A stretch of DNA of 64,000 bases from positions 1 through 64,000 of the forward strand of contig NZ_CP022993.1 of assembly GCF_002278075.1 (NCBI RefSeq). Direction: 5' to 3'. This document shows positions 52,067-59,957 of the stretch, in pieces. Below the pieces are notes generated by a model that saw nothing but the letters and a program-made list of their open reading frames with translations, did no database searches and was not told the origin of the DNA. This DNA is from Paraburkholderia aromaticivorans (lineage in GTDB: Bacteria > Pseudomonadota > Gammaproteobacteria > Burkholderiales > Burkholderiaceae). Positions within the stretch are counted from its first letter, which is position 1. The number at the start of each line of letters is the position of its first letter. The position numbers and the translations under genes were made by a program.

Positions 52067-52327
52067 ATGGATATCGATACCGGGGCAGTCGACGAAGTGG
52101 TCCTGGCTCTGCTTTACCTGAATCTATGCGATCAGAACCGTGCCTGGAAAAGCTTCGACTGGGAGGCAATGAATCGCCTGCATGAGAGAGGCTTCATCCA
52201 CAATCCGGTCAGCCGTGCGAAATCCGTCGTGCTGACCGAAGAGGGCTTGCACGAAGCCGAGCGGTTGTTCAGGCAGTACTTCGTCCGCTCCCATGACCGA
52301 AAGCTGGACGATGACAAACCGGCGTGA
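52067..52327 (+). CDS. DUF6429 family protein, 86 aa
   Basis: This small acidic protein matches my memory of the DUF6429 family: VDEVVLALLYLNLCDQNRAW followed by KSFDWEAMNRLHERGFI and SVVLTEEGLHEAERLFRQYF. The arrangement of helices resembles a winged-helix-like fold. It is often found on plasmids and genomic islands. No function is known. It is preceded by a GAGGGAAG site and is on the same strand as the truncated gene before it, with a 67-base gap. Confidence 0.75.
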   Translation: MDIDTGAVDEVVLALLYLNLCDQNRAWKSFDWEAMNRLHERGFIHNPVSRAKSVVLTEEGLHEAERLFRQYFVRSHDRKLDDDKPA

Positions 52328-52360
52328 CCAGTTCCCGTACGCATTGGTGAGCAGATCGGT

Positions 52361-53356
52361 CTATGGCGATGGTTTCGCAGGCGCCGCGACCGCCAGTTGC
52401 TGTGACACAGGCGTCGGTGCAGCCGTCAGCGCGGATTCAATCCGGTGCTGCGCGAATGGGTCGGCGGCGTCGATGTAGCGCATTGCCGAACGTACATCCT
52501 TCCAGCCGACGTACTCCATCAGCATCTTGAGATCCCACTGGTTCGAATTGGCCCAGGTTGCAAAGCCTCGCCGTAGTGAGTGACTGCTGTAGCTGTCGGG
52601 AGCCGGCACGCCGGCCGTGCGAAACAGTGCGCGCAGCAGCGGCACGAAGCTGCCGGCACGCAGCACTTCATCGCTGATGTGCCCCCAGCGATCGATGCTG
52701 CGGAACACCGGTCCTTCAGTCAGGCCCGAAGCCGCGATCCACGCCTCGTAAGCGGCTACCGGGCACAGGCGCGAAAGCGCCGGCGCCCTGAATGTCGTGC
52801 CGAGCTGCGCACGATCGCCTTTTGTACGAGGCAGAAACAGCGTCATGCCGCGGCCGGGCTCGATTGTGATGTGTTCGATTCGCAGGCGACTCAGTTCGTC
52901 GGAGCGAAACCCGCGCCAGAAGCCGAGCAGGACCAGCGCCTTGTTTCGGACATGCGTGATGTGGGTTCGTGCATTGCCCATCGTCATGGCATCCGCGATC
53001 TGCTCATCGAGCCATGCCGTCAGCCGTTCGAGTTGTGCAAGCTGCAGCGGCTTCGCGCGCTTTTCGCTCGCGGGATGCAGTGCCGCGATGCCCTTGAGCA
53101 CCTTGCGCACATGCGGCGTCTTCGTAGGGTCCGGAAAACCCTGTGTCTGGTGCCACTGCGCGAGCGCCGCAAGGCGCGAACGCAGCGTGTTCACCGAAAG
53201 CGACTCCGCGTGGTCGGCCAGGTATCGCGCAATCGCATCGGCGCTCGCCGGCAGGAAGCCGCCCCAATCGATCTCGAAATGACGGATCGCCGACTGGTAG
53301 CTGCGCCGCGTATTTTCACGTGTCGCAGCTTCGAGATAGCGATCGATGGCAGGCAT
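52361..53356 (-). CDS. Site-specific tyrosine recombinase
   Basis: The 331-residue integrase (start ATG 53356, MPAIDRYLEAATRENTRRSY; 53371 is also possible) has an N-terminal core-binding domain, the first Arg in GFWRGFRSDELSRLRI, Lys in LPRTKGDRAQLG, HSLRRGFATWAN for the His-x-x-Arg pair, Trp instead of the last His in VGWKDVRSAMRYI, and the Tyr in that segment. This type is common on beta-proteobacterial plasmids next to replication genes. A dif-like site 2.6 kb away (55981-56009) is a possible target. It is read away from the primase-helicase. Confidence 0.85.
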   Translation of the reverse strand: MPAIDRYLEAATRENTRRSYQSAIRHFEIDWGGFLPASADAIARYLADHAESLSVNTLRSRLAALAQWHQTQGFPDPTKTPHVRKVLKGIAALHPASEKRAKPLQLAQLERLTAWLDEQIADAMTMGNARTHITHVRNKALVLLGFWRGFRSDELSRLRIEHITIEPGRGMTLFLPRTKGDRAQLGTTFRAPALSRLCPVAAYEAWIAASGLTEGPVFRSIDRWGHISDEVLRAGSFVPLLRALFRTAGVPAPDSYSSHSLRRGFATWANSNQWDLKMLMEYVGWKDVRSAMRYIDAADPFAQHRIESALTAAPTPVSQQLAVAAPAKPSP

Positions 53357-53394
53357 GGCTCGTGAGTACAATCAGGTTATCAACATGGGGAACG

Positions 53395-55917
53395 ATGATA
53401 TCGGATATCCCCTGCAACAGCCCGCACATGTGTGCCAGCCAGCTGGCGACACCGGACGTGATTCTGATGGATGACGTAATGAATGGAGTAAAGCTGCCGC
53501 ACCCAGGCTGGGATAACCTCACCCGGGAGGAACTGTTCGCGGAACTGACGCGCCTGCAGGCCGACAACGCGAGGCTGACCGCGTTGCTGCCAGCGCTTCC
53601 TCCATTGCAGGGCGAATCCGTGCAACTGGTTCAGCACAAACCATCGCCAGCAGTACGAAACACCGACGCGCCAGTGCTGTCAACGCAGCAGAAAGTCCAG
53701 CTTTTCCGGCGGCTCTTTCACGGTCGCACGGACGTCTATCCGCTGCGTTGGGAAAGCCGCAATTCTGGAAAATCGGGCTACGCACCGGCCTGCGCGAACG
53801 AGTGGCGGGCCGGGATTTGCGAAAAGCCCCGCATCAAGTGCTCAGACTGCAACCACCGGCTGCTGCTGCCGCTGGACGATCAGGTCATCTACGCACACCT
53901 GGCAGGCGATTACACGGTGGGGCTCTATCCGCTGATGCCCGACGGCACCTGCTACCTTCTCGCCGTTGATTTCGATGAGGAGGGTTGGCGCGAAGATGCG
54001 AGTGCCTTCTGTCAATCCTGCCGGGAACTGGAAGTCCCGGTGTCGCTCGAAATTTCGCGCTCGGGCAACGGCGCGCACGCGTGGATTTTCTTCACCTCGG
54101 CTGTGGCCGCCCGCGACGCACGGCGGCTGGGCTCGGCGATCATCAGCCACACCTGTGCCCGAACCCGGCAGCTCGAACTGTCGTCCTACGACCGGCTCTT
54201 TCCCAACCAGGACGTGCTTCCCAAGGGCGGCTTCGGCAACCTGATCGCCTTGCCCTTGCAGAAGCAACCGCGCGAGCGGGGTTGCAGCGTATTTGTCGAT
54301 GACGATTTTCAACCCTATGCCGACCAATGGGCGTGCCTGACATCGATCCAGGCCATGGACGGTCGCGATATCGAGGGCGTAATTTTCGGCGCCACCGGCG
54401 GTGTCCATCCGCTCGATGTGGCGTTCATCACGGAAGAGGATCAGGCAGAACCCTGGAAATCGCCGCCGGCCTTGCCGAAACAGCTGGGCGGACCAATGCC
54501 GGCATCGCTGATCCTTACGCTTGCGAACCAGCTCTATTTCGAGAAGGCGCAACTCCCGCAATCGCTGCTCAACCGCCTCATCCGGCTGGCGGCATTCCAG
54601 AATCCGGAGTTCTACCGGGCCCAGGCGCGTGGCTTCAGCGTGTGGGACAAGCCGCGCATCATTGGTCGCGCCGAGAACTGCCCGCGCCACATTGCGTTGC
54701 CGCGTGGGTGCCTCGATGACGTCATGGCGCTGCTGCGCGACAACAAGGTCGCCTGCGAAATGCGCGACGAGCGTTGTACGGGCGAACCTGTCACGGTGGC
54801 CTTCGCCGGCACGCTTCGCGCCGACCAGCAGGCAGCGGTGGATGATCTGCTGCAATACGACACCGGCATCCTGCATGCGCCGACGGCCTTCGGCAAGACC
54901 GTGACGGCGGCCGCGATGATCGCGCGGCGTGGCGTCAATACGCTCGTGCTCGTCCATCGCAGGGAACTGCTCGACCAGTGGCGCGAGCGCCTGCAGTCGT
55001 TTCTCGCGCTCGACCCACGCAGTATTGGCACGATCGGCGGAGGCAAGCTGAAGGCGACGGGCCAGATCGATATCGCCATGCTGCAGTCGGTGGCGCCCGG
55101 CGGTCCACGCGGCGAGCTGTTGCGGCATTACGGTCATGTCATTGTCGACGAGTGCCACCATGTCTCTGCCGACTCGTTCGAGGCGGTGCTCAAGACCGTC
55201 GATGCGCGATACGTGCTGGGGCTGACCGCCACACCCGTGCGCCGTGACAGCCAGCAACCCGTGATGTTCATGCTGTGCGGTCCGATCCGGCATGCGGCAC
55301 GCGCAGCCGCGAGCGCGCCGCAGGTGCTCGAGGTCTTCCCGCAAAGGCTCACCGCCGCAGTCGACATGCCGGCCGACGCGCCGATCCAGGACGTGTTCGG
55401 GCGGCTGGCGAAAGACGCCCAGCGTACGTGCATGATCGCCGCGGATATCAGGGAGCAGTACCGTCAGGGGCGCAATGTGCTGGTGCTGACCGAGCGGACG
55501 GATCACCTGGAAAGCCTTCGGCTGGCGCTGGGCGACGCGGAGCAGCCGCTGTTCGTGCTGCACGGGCGAATGGCAAGGAAGGCTCGTGCGGCGCAGCTCG
55601 CTGCACTCAACGCACTGGCCGACGATGCGCCCCGGATCGTGCTGGCGACCGGCAAGCTGGTTGGCGAGGGTTTTGACCATCCGGCGCTGGACACACTGGT
55701 GCTGGCCATGCCGATCTCGTGGAAAGGTACGTTGCAGCAGTACGCCGGCCGGCTCCACCGCGAGCACGCAACGAAGTCGAGCGTGCGGGTGCTCGACTAC
55801 GTCGATGCCGGTCATCCCGCGCTGCTGCGCATGTGGGAGCGACGCCAGCGTGGCTACCGGGCGATGGGATACCGCGTACGCGCGCCCGGGGAAGAACTCC
55901 AGCTGGACCTCACCTGA
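53395..55917 (+). CDS. TOTE-type archaeo-eukaryotic primase fused to superfamily II helicase
   Basis: This large fusion has about 840 residues from ATG 53395 (ATG 53467 is an alternative start). A short coiled coil (REELFAELTRLQADNARL) precedes a Cys cluster (PACANEWRAGICEKPRIKC, near 130) and the primase domain, with AVDFDEE near 190 as metal-binding Asp residues and SGNGAHAW near 222 carrying the conserved His. The helicase part shows APTAFGKT (Walker A, near 494), VDECHH (near 584), TATP (near 611) and QYAGRLHR (motif VI, near 781). Pfam names this primase family after TOTE conflict systems. All catalytic motifs look intact. The job could be defence or plasmid replication/repair. Confidence 0.88.
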   Translation: MISDIPCNSPHMCASQLATPDVILMDDVMNGVKLPHPGWDNLTREELFAELTRLQADNARLTALLPALPPLQGESVQLVQHKPSPAVRNTDAPVLSTQQKVQLFRRLFHGRTDVYPLRWESRNSGKSGYAPACANEWRAGICEKPRIKCSDCNHRLLLPLDDQVIYAHLAGDYTVGLYPLMPDGTCYLLAVDFDEEGWREDASAFCQSCRELEVPVSLEISRSGNGAHAWIFFTSAVAARDARRLGSAIISHTCARTRQLELSSYDRLFPNQDVLPKGGFGNLIALPLQKQPRERGCSVFVDDDFQPYADQWACLTSIQAMDGRDIEGVIFGATGGVHPLDVAFITEEDQAEPWKSPPALPKQLGGPMPASLILTLANQLYFEKAQLPQSLLNRLIRLAAFQNPEFYRAQARGFSVWDKPRIIGRAENCPRHIALPRGCLDDVMALLRDNKVACEMRDERCTGEPVTVAFAGTLRADQQAAVDDLLQYDTGILHAPTAFGKTVTAAAMIARRGVNTLVLVHRRELLDQWRERLQSFLALDPRSIGTIGGGKLKATGQIDIAMLQSVAPGGPRGELLRHYGHVIVDECHHVSADSFEAVLKTVDARYVLGLTATPVRRDSQQPVMFMLCGPIRHAARAAASAPQVLEVFPQRLTAAVDMPADAPIQDVFGRLAKDAQRTCMIAADIREQYRQGRNVLVLTERTDHLESLRLALGDAEQPLFVLHGRMARKARAAQLAALNALADDAPRIVLATGKLVGEGFDHPALDTLVLAMPISWKGTLQQYAGRLHREHATKSSVRVLDYVDAGHPALLRMWERRQRGYRAMGYRVRAPGEELQLDLT

Positions 55918-55980
55918 AATCCGGCAACCGATCTGCTTTCTGTACCGTTTCCGGTAGCCAGAGGCAGTTTTTGTGGCATC

Positions 55981-56009
55981 GCATTTGATAATTGGCGATT
56001 ATCCAATGC
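55981..56009. other. Dif-like site (11-7-11) upstream of kfrA
   Basis: The arms GCATTTGATAA (55981-55991) and TTATCCAATGC (55999-56009) are inverted repeats with 10 of 11 matches around the 7-base centre TTGGCGA. Arms ending ATAA / TTAT are characteristic of Xer-type core sites. The place, between an integrase/primase-helicase block and kfrA, suits a plasmid dimer-resolution site. Confidence 0.6.
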
Positions 56010-56049
56010 CAAAAATCAGCGTTCCCAGAACATCTTGACGCCTTCAATT

Positions 56050-56074
56050 GGTACGCATATACATATTACGTACC
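56050..56074. promoter_or_regulatory. Inverted repeat before kfrA, candidate KfrA operator
   Basis: GGTACG (56050-56055) and CGTACC (56069-56074) are perfect inverted arms 13 bases apart in an AT-rich stretch, 26 bases before the kfrA start. KfrA proteins are known to repress their own promoter, so this is a plausible operator. Confidence 0.5.
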
Positions 56075-56100
56075 ACAGTACGAAATTCGAAGGAGGAACG

Positions 56101-57093
56101 ATGGCTCGCGCCGGTCTCAGCCGCATGGACATCAAACGCGCCCGCGACGCACTGCTGGCGCAGGGGCAACACCCGTCGATCGACGCGATACGTATCGCGC
56201 TCGGCAACACCGGCTCGAAATCGACGATCCACCGCTACCTGAAAGAACTCGAAGAAGAGGACGGCGCGTCGCTCACGCGCACCGGGTCGCTGTCCGATGC
56301 AATCCAGGATCTCGTAGCCCGGCTGGCCGCGCGTTTGCACGAGGAAGCGCAGACGGCGGTCGACCAGCAGACGGCTACGGCCGCGGCGCAGCGCCTCCAG
56401 GCGCAGGCCGAGGTCGCAAAGCTGGCTGGCGACGTTGCTGCGCTGCGCACACAACTGGCCGAAGCCGGCGCCGCCGTCGTACGCGAGCAGGCCGCGCATG
56501 CAGACACCCAGTCGCTATTGCAGCAGCGCGCGCTCGACGTCGAACGCCTCACGCAGCAGGCACACGACCTGACCGAGCGGCTCGCCGAACACGACGGCTT
56601 CCGACGCTCGCTCGAGGAGAAACTGCAGCACGCGCACGAGGCGCTCGAACACTACCGCATGGCCAGCAAGGAGCAGCGCGAACAGGAAGCGCGCCGGCAC
56701 GAGCAGCAGGTTCAGCAACTGCAGGCTGAACTGCGCCAGGTGAACCAGACGCTGATCGTCAAACAAAACGAAATCACCCAGTTGAACAGGGACAACGCGC
56801 GGCTCGTCGCCGAAGCCGGCGCCGCGACCAGGTATCTACGCGAGCAGCAGGCGCACGGCGAACAGCTGCAGAATGCGTTGAGCCAGGCGCTTGCCGACCA
56901 CGCACGCGCCAAGGCGGAGCACGACGCATTGCAGACGACGGCGAGGGCTCAGGCGACTGAACTGACGCAGGTGCGCGAGGCACGTGAATCGCTGACCGCC
57001 GATCTGACGAAGCTCGCGGCGCAGTTCGACGCGCAGCAGCAGTTGCTTGGGGACTACCGGATGCGTCTGGGCCTCACAGACGCGGCGGGGTAA
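56101..57093 (+). CDS. kfrA: KfrA-type plasmid DNA-binding protein
   Basis: The 330-residue protein starts at ATG 56101 behind AGGAGGAACG. The N-terminal KfrA domain (residues 1-60) is clear: GLSRMDIKRARDALLAQGQH, then PSIDAIRIALGNTGSKSTIH and RYLKELEEE. From residue 85 to the end a very long alanine- and glutamine-rich coiled coil follows. KfrA binds DNA, represses its own gene and supports stable inheritance by forming filaments on the plasmid. Its presence is the main reason to think the replicon is a plasmid. No parAB or rep gene is in view. Confidence 0.88.
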   Translation: MARAGLSRMDIKRARDALLAQGQHPSIDAIRIALGNTGSKSTIHRYLKELEEEDGASLTRTGSLSDAIQDLVARLAARLHEEAQTAVDQQTATAAAQRLQAQAEVAKLAGDVAALRTQLAEAGAAVVREQAAHADTQSLLQQRALDVERLTQQAHDLTERLAEHDGFRRSLEEKLQHAHEALEHYRMASKEQREQEARRHEQQVQQLQAELRQVNQTLIVKQNEITQLNRDNARLVAEAGAATRYLREQQAHGEQLQNALSQALADHARAKAEHDALQTTARAQATELTQVREARESLTADLTKLAAQFDAQQQLLGDYRMRLGLTDAAG

Positions 57094-57096
57094 AAA

Positions 57097-57205
57097 CGCC
57101 AGATTCTGCATCAAAAGGATGCGTTTTCGCGAAATCGCAGCGCATTCAAGTTGTTGATTTTTCACGTGATTTCAAAACAAACCGCCAGATTTTGCACGAA
57201 AAGGA
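57097..57205 (+). repeat. Two direct copies of a 23-bp motif after kfrA
   Basis: CGCCAGATT-N-TGCA-NN-AAAAGGA occurs at 57097-57119 and 57183-57205 (20 of 23 bases identical, 86 bases apart). The remainder up to 57448 has no gene; it holds an imperfect hairpin CAAAATGG / CCACTTTG near 57283-57305. Confidence 0.6.
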
Positions 57206-57448
57206 CGATTGCCCCGGTTCGGACTGCCTTTACGCGTGCCCGACGCTGGTTTCTCGTCTGATCCCAAAATGGCTCCCGCTACTCAAAATGGTGGGAACCA
57301 CTTTGGCGTCTCCCGGTGCACAGATCAAGACGGCCGTGCCGCGACGCTTACGACGGGCGTGTGGATATCCGCCATCCTCGAACGTTCGCCGCCCACGGGC
57401 GCGGTCACTTCGTAGGCGTGACGCCGCGCACGACTCTACGCGGCCAAT

Positions 57449-58777
57449 CTAAAAAACGCGCCCCGGCAGCAGTCCGCAGTCGCGCGCGTGCTTTTCAAGC
57501 ATGTCGCGGTCATCTGGATGAGCGATGGAGATTAGCGCCTTCGCCCGATCCGGCACGCTTTTGCCCTTGAGATTGACGATGCCGAATTCGGTGACGACAT
57601 ACATCACGTCTGTGCGGGGCGTCGTCACCACCGTGCCCTGATTGAGGCCGGCGACGATGCGCGAGGCCGGCTCGCCGCCCTTGAGGTATCGCGACGACAG
57701 GCACATGAAGGACTTGCCGCCCTCCGACATGCCGGCGCCGCGCACGAACTGCAGTTGCCCGCCTGTCCCCGAACGATGTTTGTAGCCGGAACTCTCCGAC
57801 GCGACCTGGCCCAGAAGATCGATCTGCATGGCGTTGTTGATCGATACGACATTGCGGTTGCGCGAGATGTTTTCGGTGAGATTGGTCTCGTCGACCGGCA
57901 GGCTGAGGCACATCTCGTTGCCGTCGATGAAGTCGTAAGTTTTCCTTGTTCCCAGCGCAAATGTGTAGACGACCTTGCCACGGTATGTGTTCTTTCGCCA
58001 CCCCGTGATCTTGCCCGCCTCGATCAGGGCGACGAGGCCGTCGACGAACATTTCGGTGTGAATGCCAAGGTCCTTTATCGGCGCGTCTGCCAGCGCCATG
58101 CAGACGGCGTTGGGCATGCCGCCGATGCCGATCTGCAGGCAGGCGCCGTGGGCGATGTGCGGCACAATGAACTGCGCGACGCGGCGGTCGATGTCGCTCA
58201 CCGGCGCGCTGGGCAGTTCCGCCAGCGGCGAATTATCGCCCTCGATGACGGCGTCCAGTTCGGAAATGTGCAGGACGTTTTCAACGCCATAACAGTGCGG
58301 CAGGGCCGTGCTGGTCTCCACCACGATGCGCTTGGCGACGTCGCACGCCGCCCGGATGTAGGTGTTGCTGGCGCCAAAATTGAAGAACCCATGCCTGTCC
58401 ATGGGGGTCGTCTTGATCACCGCCAGATCGACTTCGAGATAGCGCCGGTAAATGCCCGGACCCTCGCCGAAGTTGAATGGAATGTAGCTGGTGACGCCCT
58501 TGTCGTGCGCCCGGCGGTCGTAACCGGAAAAATGCCAGTTCTCGACGCTGAAGCAACGCTGGTCGGGATCAGTCTCGACAACCCGTCGCGGCTGCACCGA
58601 GAGCGCGGTGCGGATGCGGATTTCCTTCAGTTCGTCCCGACGCGCCGCCAGAGCCGCATCGAAAAGGTCCGGCTGGTTGATGGCAAAGCCGTAATCGACG
58701 GACCAGCCGCTCTCGACCAGCGCCGCCACCTCAGCCGCACTGCGAATTTTTTCACGCAACAACTGATTTGGTTTCAT
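57449..58777 (-). CDS. Acetyl-CoA hydrolase/transferase family CoA-transferase
   Basis: The 442-residue enzyme of the Cat1/4-hydroxybutyrate CoA-transferase family shows VIKTTPMDRHGFFNFGASN, the CoA-binding LQIGIGGMPNAVCMAL near 230, and the catalytic Glu in GIHTEMFVDGLVALIE near 258. RGAGMSEGGKSFMCL and VVTEFGIVNLKGKSVPDRAK close the C-terminal domain. It moves CoA between carboxylic acids through a glutamyl-CoA thioester. With the hydratase, ligase and dehydrogenase upstream on the same strand it suits organic-acid degradation. The gap to the hydratase is 301 bases. Confidence 0.88.
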   Translation of the reverse strand: MKPNQLLREKIRSAAEVAALVESGWSVDYGFAINQPDLFDAALAARRDELKEIRIRTALSVQPRRVVETDPDQRCFSVENWHFSGYDRRAHDKGVTSYIPFNFGEGPGIYRRYLEVDLAVIKTTPMDRHGFFNFGASNTYIRAACDVAKRIVVETSTALPHCYGVENVLHISELDAVIEGDNSPLAELPSAPVSDIDRRVAQFIVPHIAHGACLQIGIGGMPNAVCMALADAPIKDLGIHTEMFVDGLVALIEAGKITGWRKNTYRGKVVYTFALGTRKTYDFIDGNEMCLSLPVDETNLTENISRNRNVVSINNAMQIDLLGQVASESSGYKHRSGTGGQLQFVRGAGMSEGGKSFMCLSSRYLKGGEPASRIVAGLNQGTVVTTPRTDVMYVVTEFGIVNLKGKSVPDRAKALISIAHPDDRDMLEKHARDCGLLPGRVF

Positions 58778-59078
58778 GACGTTCCCTCCGCCGGCAAGGC
58801 CTTCGGTCGGACGAGGTTCGGCGCTGTGGTTGAAAGTCGCAGTTTCAAGTCAATTCCAGAAAAGAACAATACCTGATTACGCGGTTGCGTCAGCTTGATT
58901 TCCGGCCTAGCAGTGCATCGGATATGAGGCGAGGCGTGAGTCCGGGCGCCGGGTGATGACAGGGTTCGCGCGGGTTTGCGGACTCCACCCCGGTCGTAAA
59001 AGCGCTACGAAAGGCATTTGAGAGTAGATCGGGAAGGCAATCAACGTATCGCGGTTACCGATCGCTTTTGACCACGCT
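58778..59078. other. Non-coding gap between CoA-transferase and enoyl-CoA hydratase
   Basis: There is no open frame with coding character. The length suggests that the CoA-transferase gene has its own promoter, but no convincing box is seen. Confidence 0.4.
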
Positions 59079-59855
59079 TTAGCGATGACTGAACACGGGT
59101 TGGCGTTTGTCGAGAAAGGCAGTCATGCCTTCACGCGCGTCAACGCTGGCAAAGCGCGCATGCAACTGGCGGCGCTCGAACAGGACACCCTCGCAGAGCG
59201 AGGATTCGTAGGCGCGGTTGACTGATTCCTTGATCGCCATCAGCGCGGGCAGCGAGTAGCTGGCGATGCGCGCAGCCAGCGCCATGTTTTCGTCAAGCAG
59301 CGCTTCGGCTGCGACCACGCGCGAGACCAGTCCGCTGCGCTCCGCTTCAGCGGAGTCCATCGTGCGCGCGCTCAGGCACATGTCCATCGCCTTGGCCTTA
59401 CCGATGGCGCGCGGCAGCCGCTGCGTACCGCCCGCGCCCGGCAACATGGCCAGCTTCACTTCGGGCAGCGCAAACCGGGCGCTATCGGCGGCGATGACGA
59501 TGTCGCAGGCGAGCGCGAGTTCGCAACCGCCGCCCATGACAACGCCCGCGACGGCCGCGATCACGGGCTTGCGCACGCGACGGATGGTTTCCCAGTTACG
59601 GGTGATGAAATCGCTTCGGTACACGTCCATGTAGGACCAGCCCGCCATGGCGGCAATATCAGCGCCCGCCGCGAAGGCCTTCGCATTGCCGGTAATGATG
59701 ATGGTACCAATACCGTCATCGGCATCGAAGCCCAGCAGCGCAACGCCTAATGCGTCCATCAGCGCGTCGTTAAGCGCATTCATCTGTTTTGGCCGGTTCA
59801 GCGTGATGACACCGACCCGATCCACCGTTTCAACGACGACCGGTTGTTCCTGCAT
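59079..59855 (-). CDS. Enoyl-CoA hydratase/isomerase (BadK-like)
   Basis: The 258-residue crotonase-fold enzyme has oxyanion-hole segments KAFAAGADIAAMAG (near 65) and GVVMGGGCELALACD (near 110), with Glu of GCEL and the second acid in the ALPEVKLAMLPGAGGTQRLP block (near 135). The C-terminal trimerisation helix is present (length normal). It adds water to an enoyl-CoA. Given the neighbours, cyclohex-1-ene-1-carboxyl-CoA is a plausible substrate, as for BadK, but general fatty-acid hydration cannot be excluded. Confidence 0.88.
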   Translation of the reverse strand: MQEQPVVVETVDRVGVITLNRPKQMNALNDALMDALGVALLGFDADDGIGTIIITGNAKAFAAGADIAAMAGWSYMDVYRSDFITRNWETIRRVRKPVIAAVAGVVMGGGCELALACDIVIAADSARFALPEVKLAMLPGAGGTQRLPRAIGKAKAMDMCLSARTMDSAEAERSGLVSRVVAAEALLDENMALAARIASYSLPALMAIKESVNRAYESSLCEGVLFERRQLHARFASVDAREGMTAFLDKRQPVFSHR

Positions 59856-59957
59856 GGTTCCTGCTCCCTGTTTGATTCAGTCAACAACGATCCTGATGCG
59901 CTCGTTCAGCGCGGATGGCCCCGCCTCGCGTTGGGACTTTCAGGCGGCGCTTCGACT

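Noticed and set aside
53842..55815. 657-codon open frame antisense to the primase-helicase gene
   Set aside because: The plus-strand frame has ordered primase and helicase motifs; the antisense frame has none and is an effect of high GC and codon bias.
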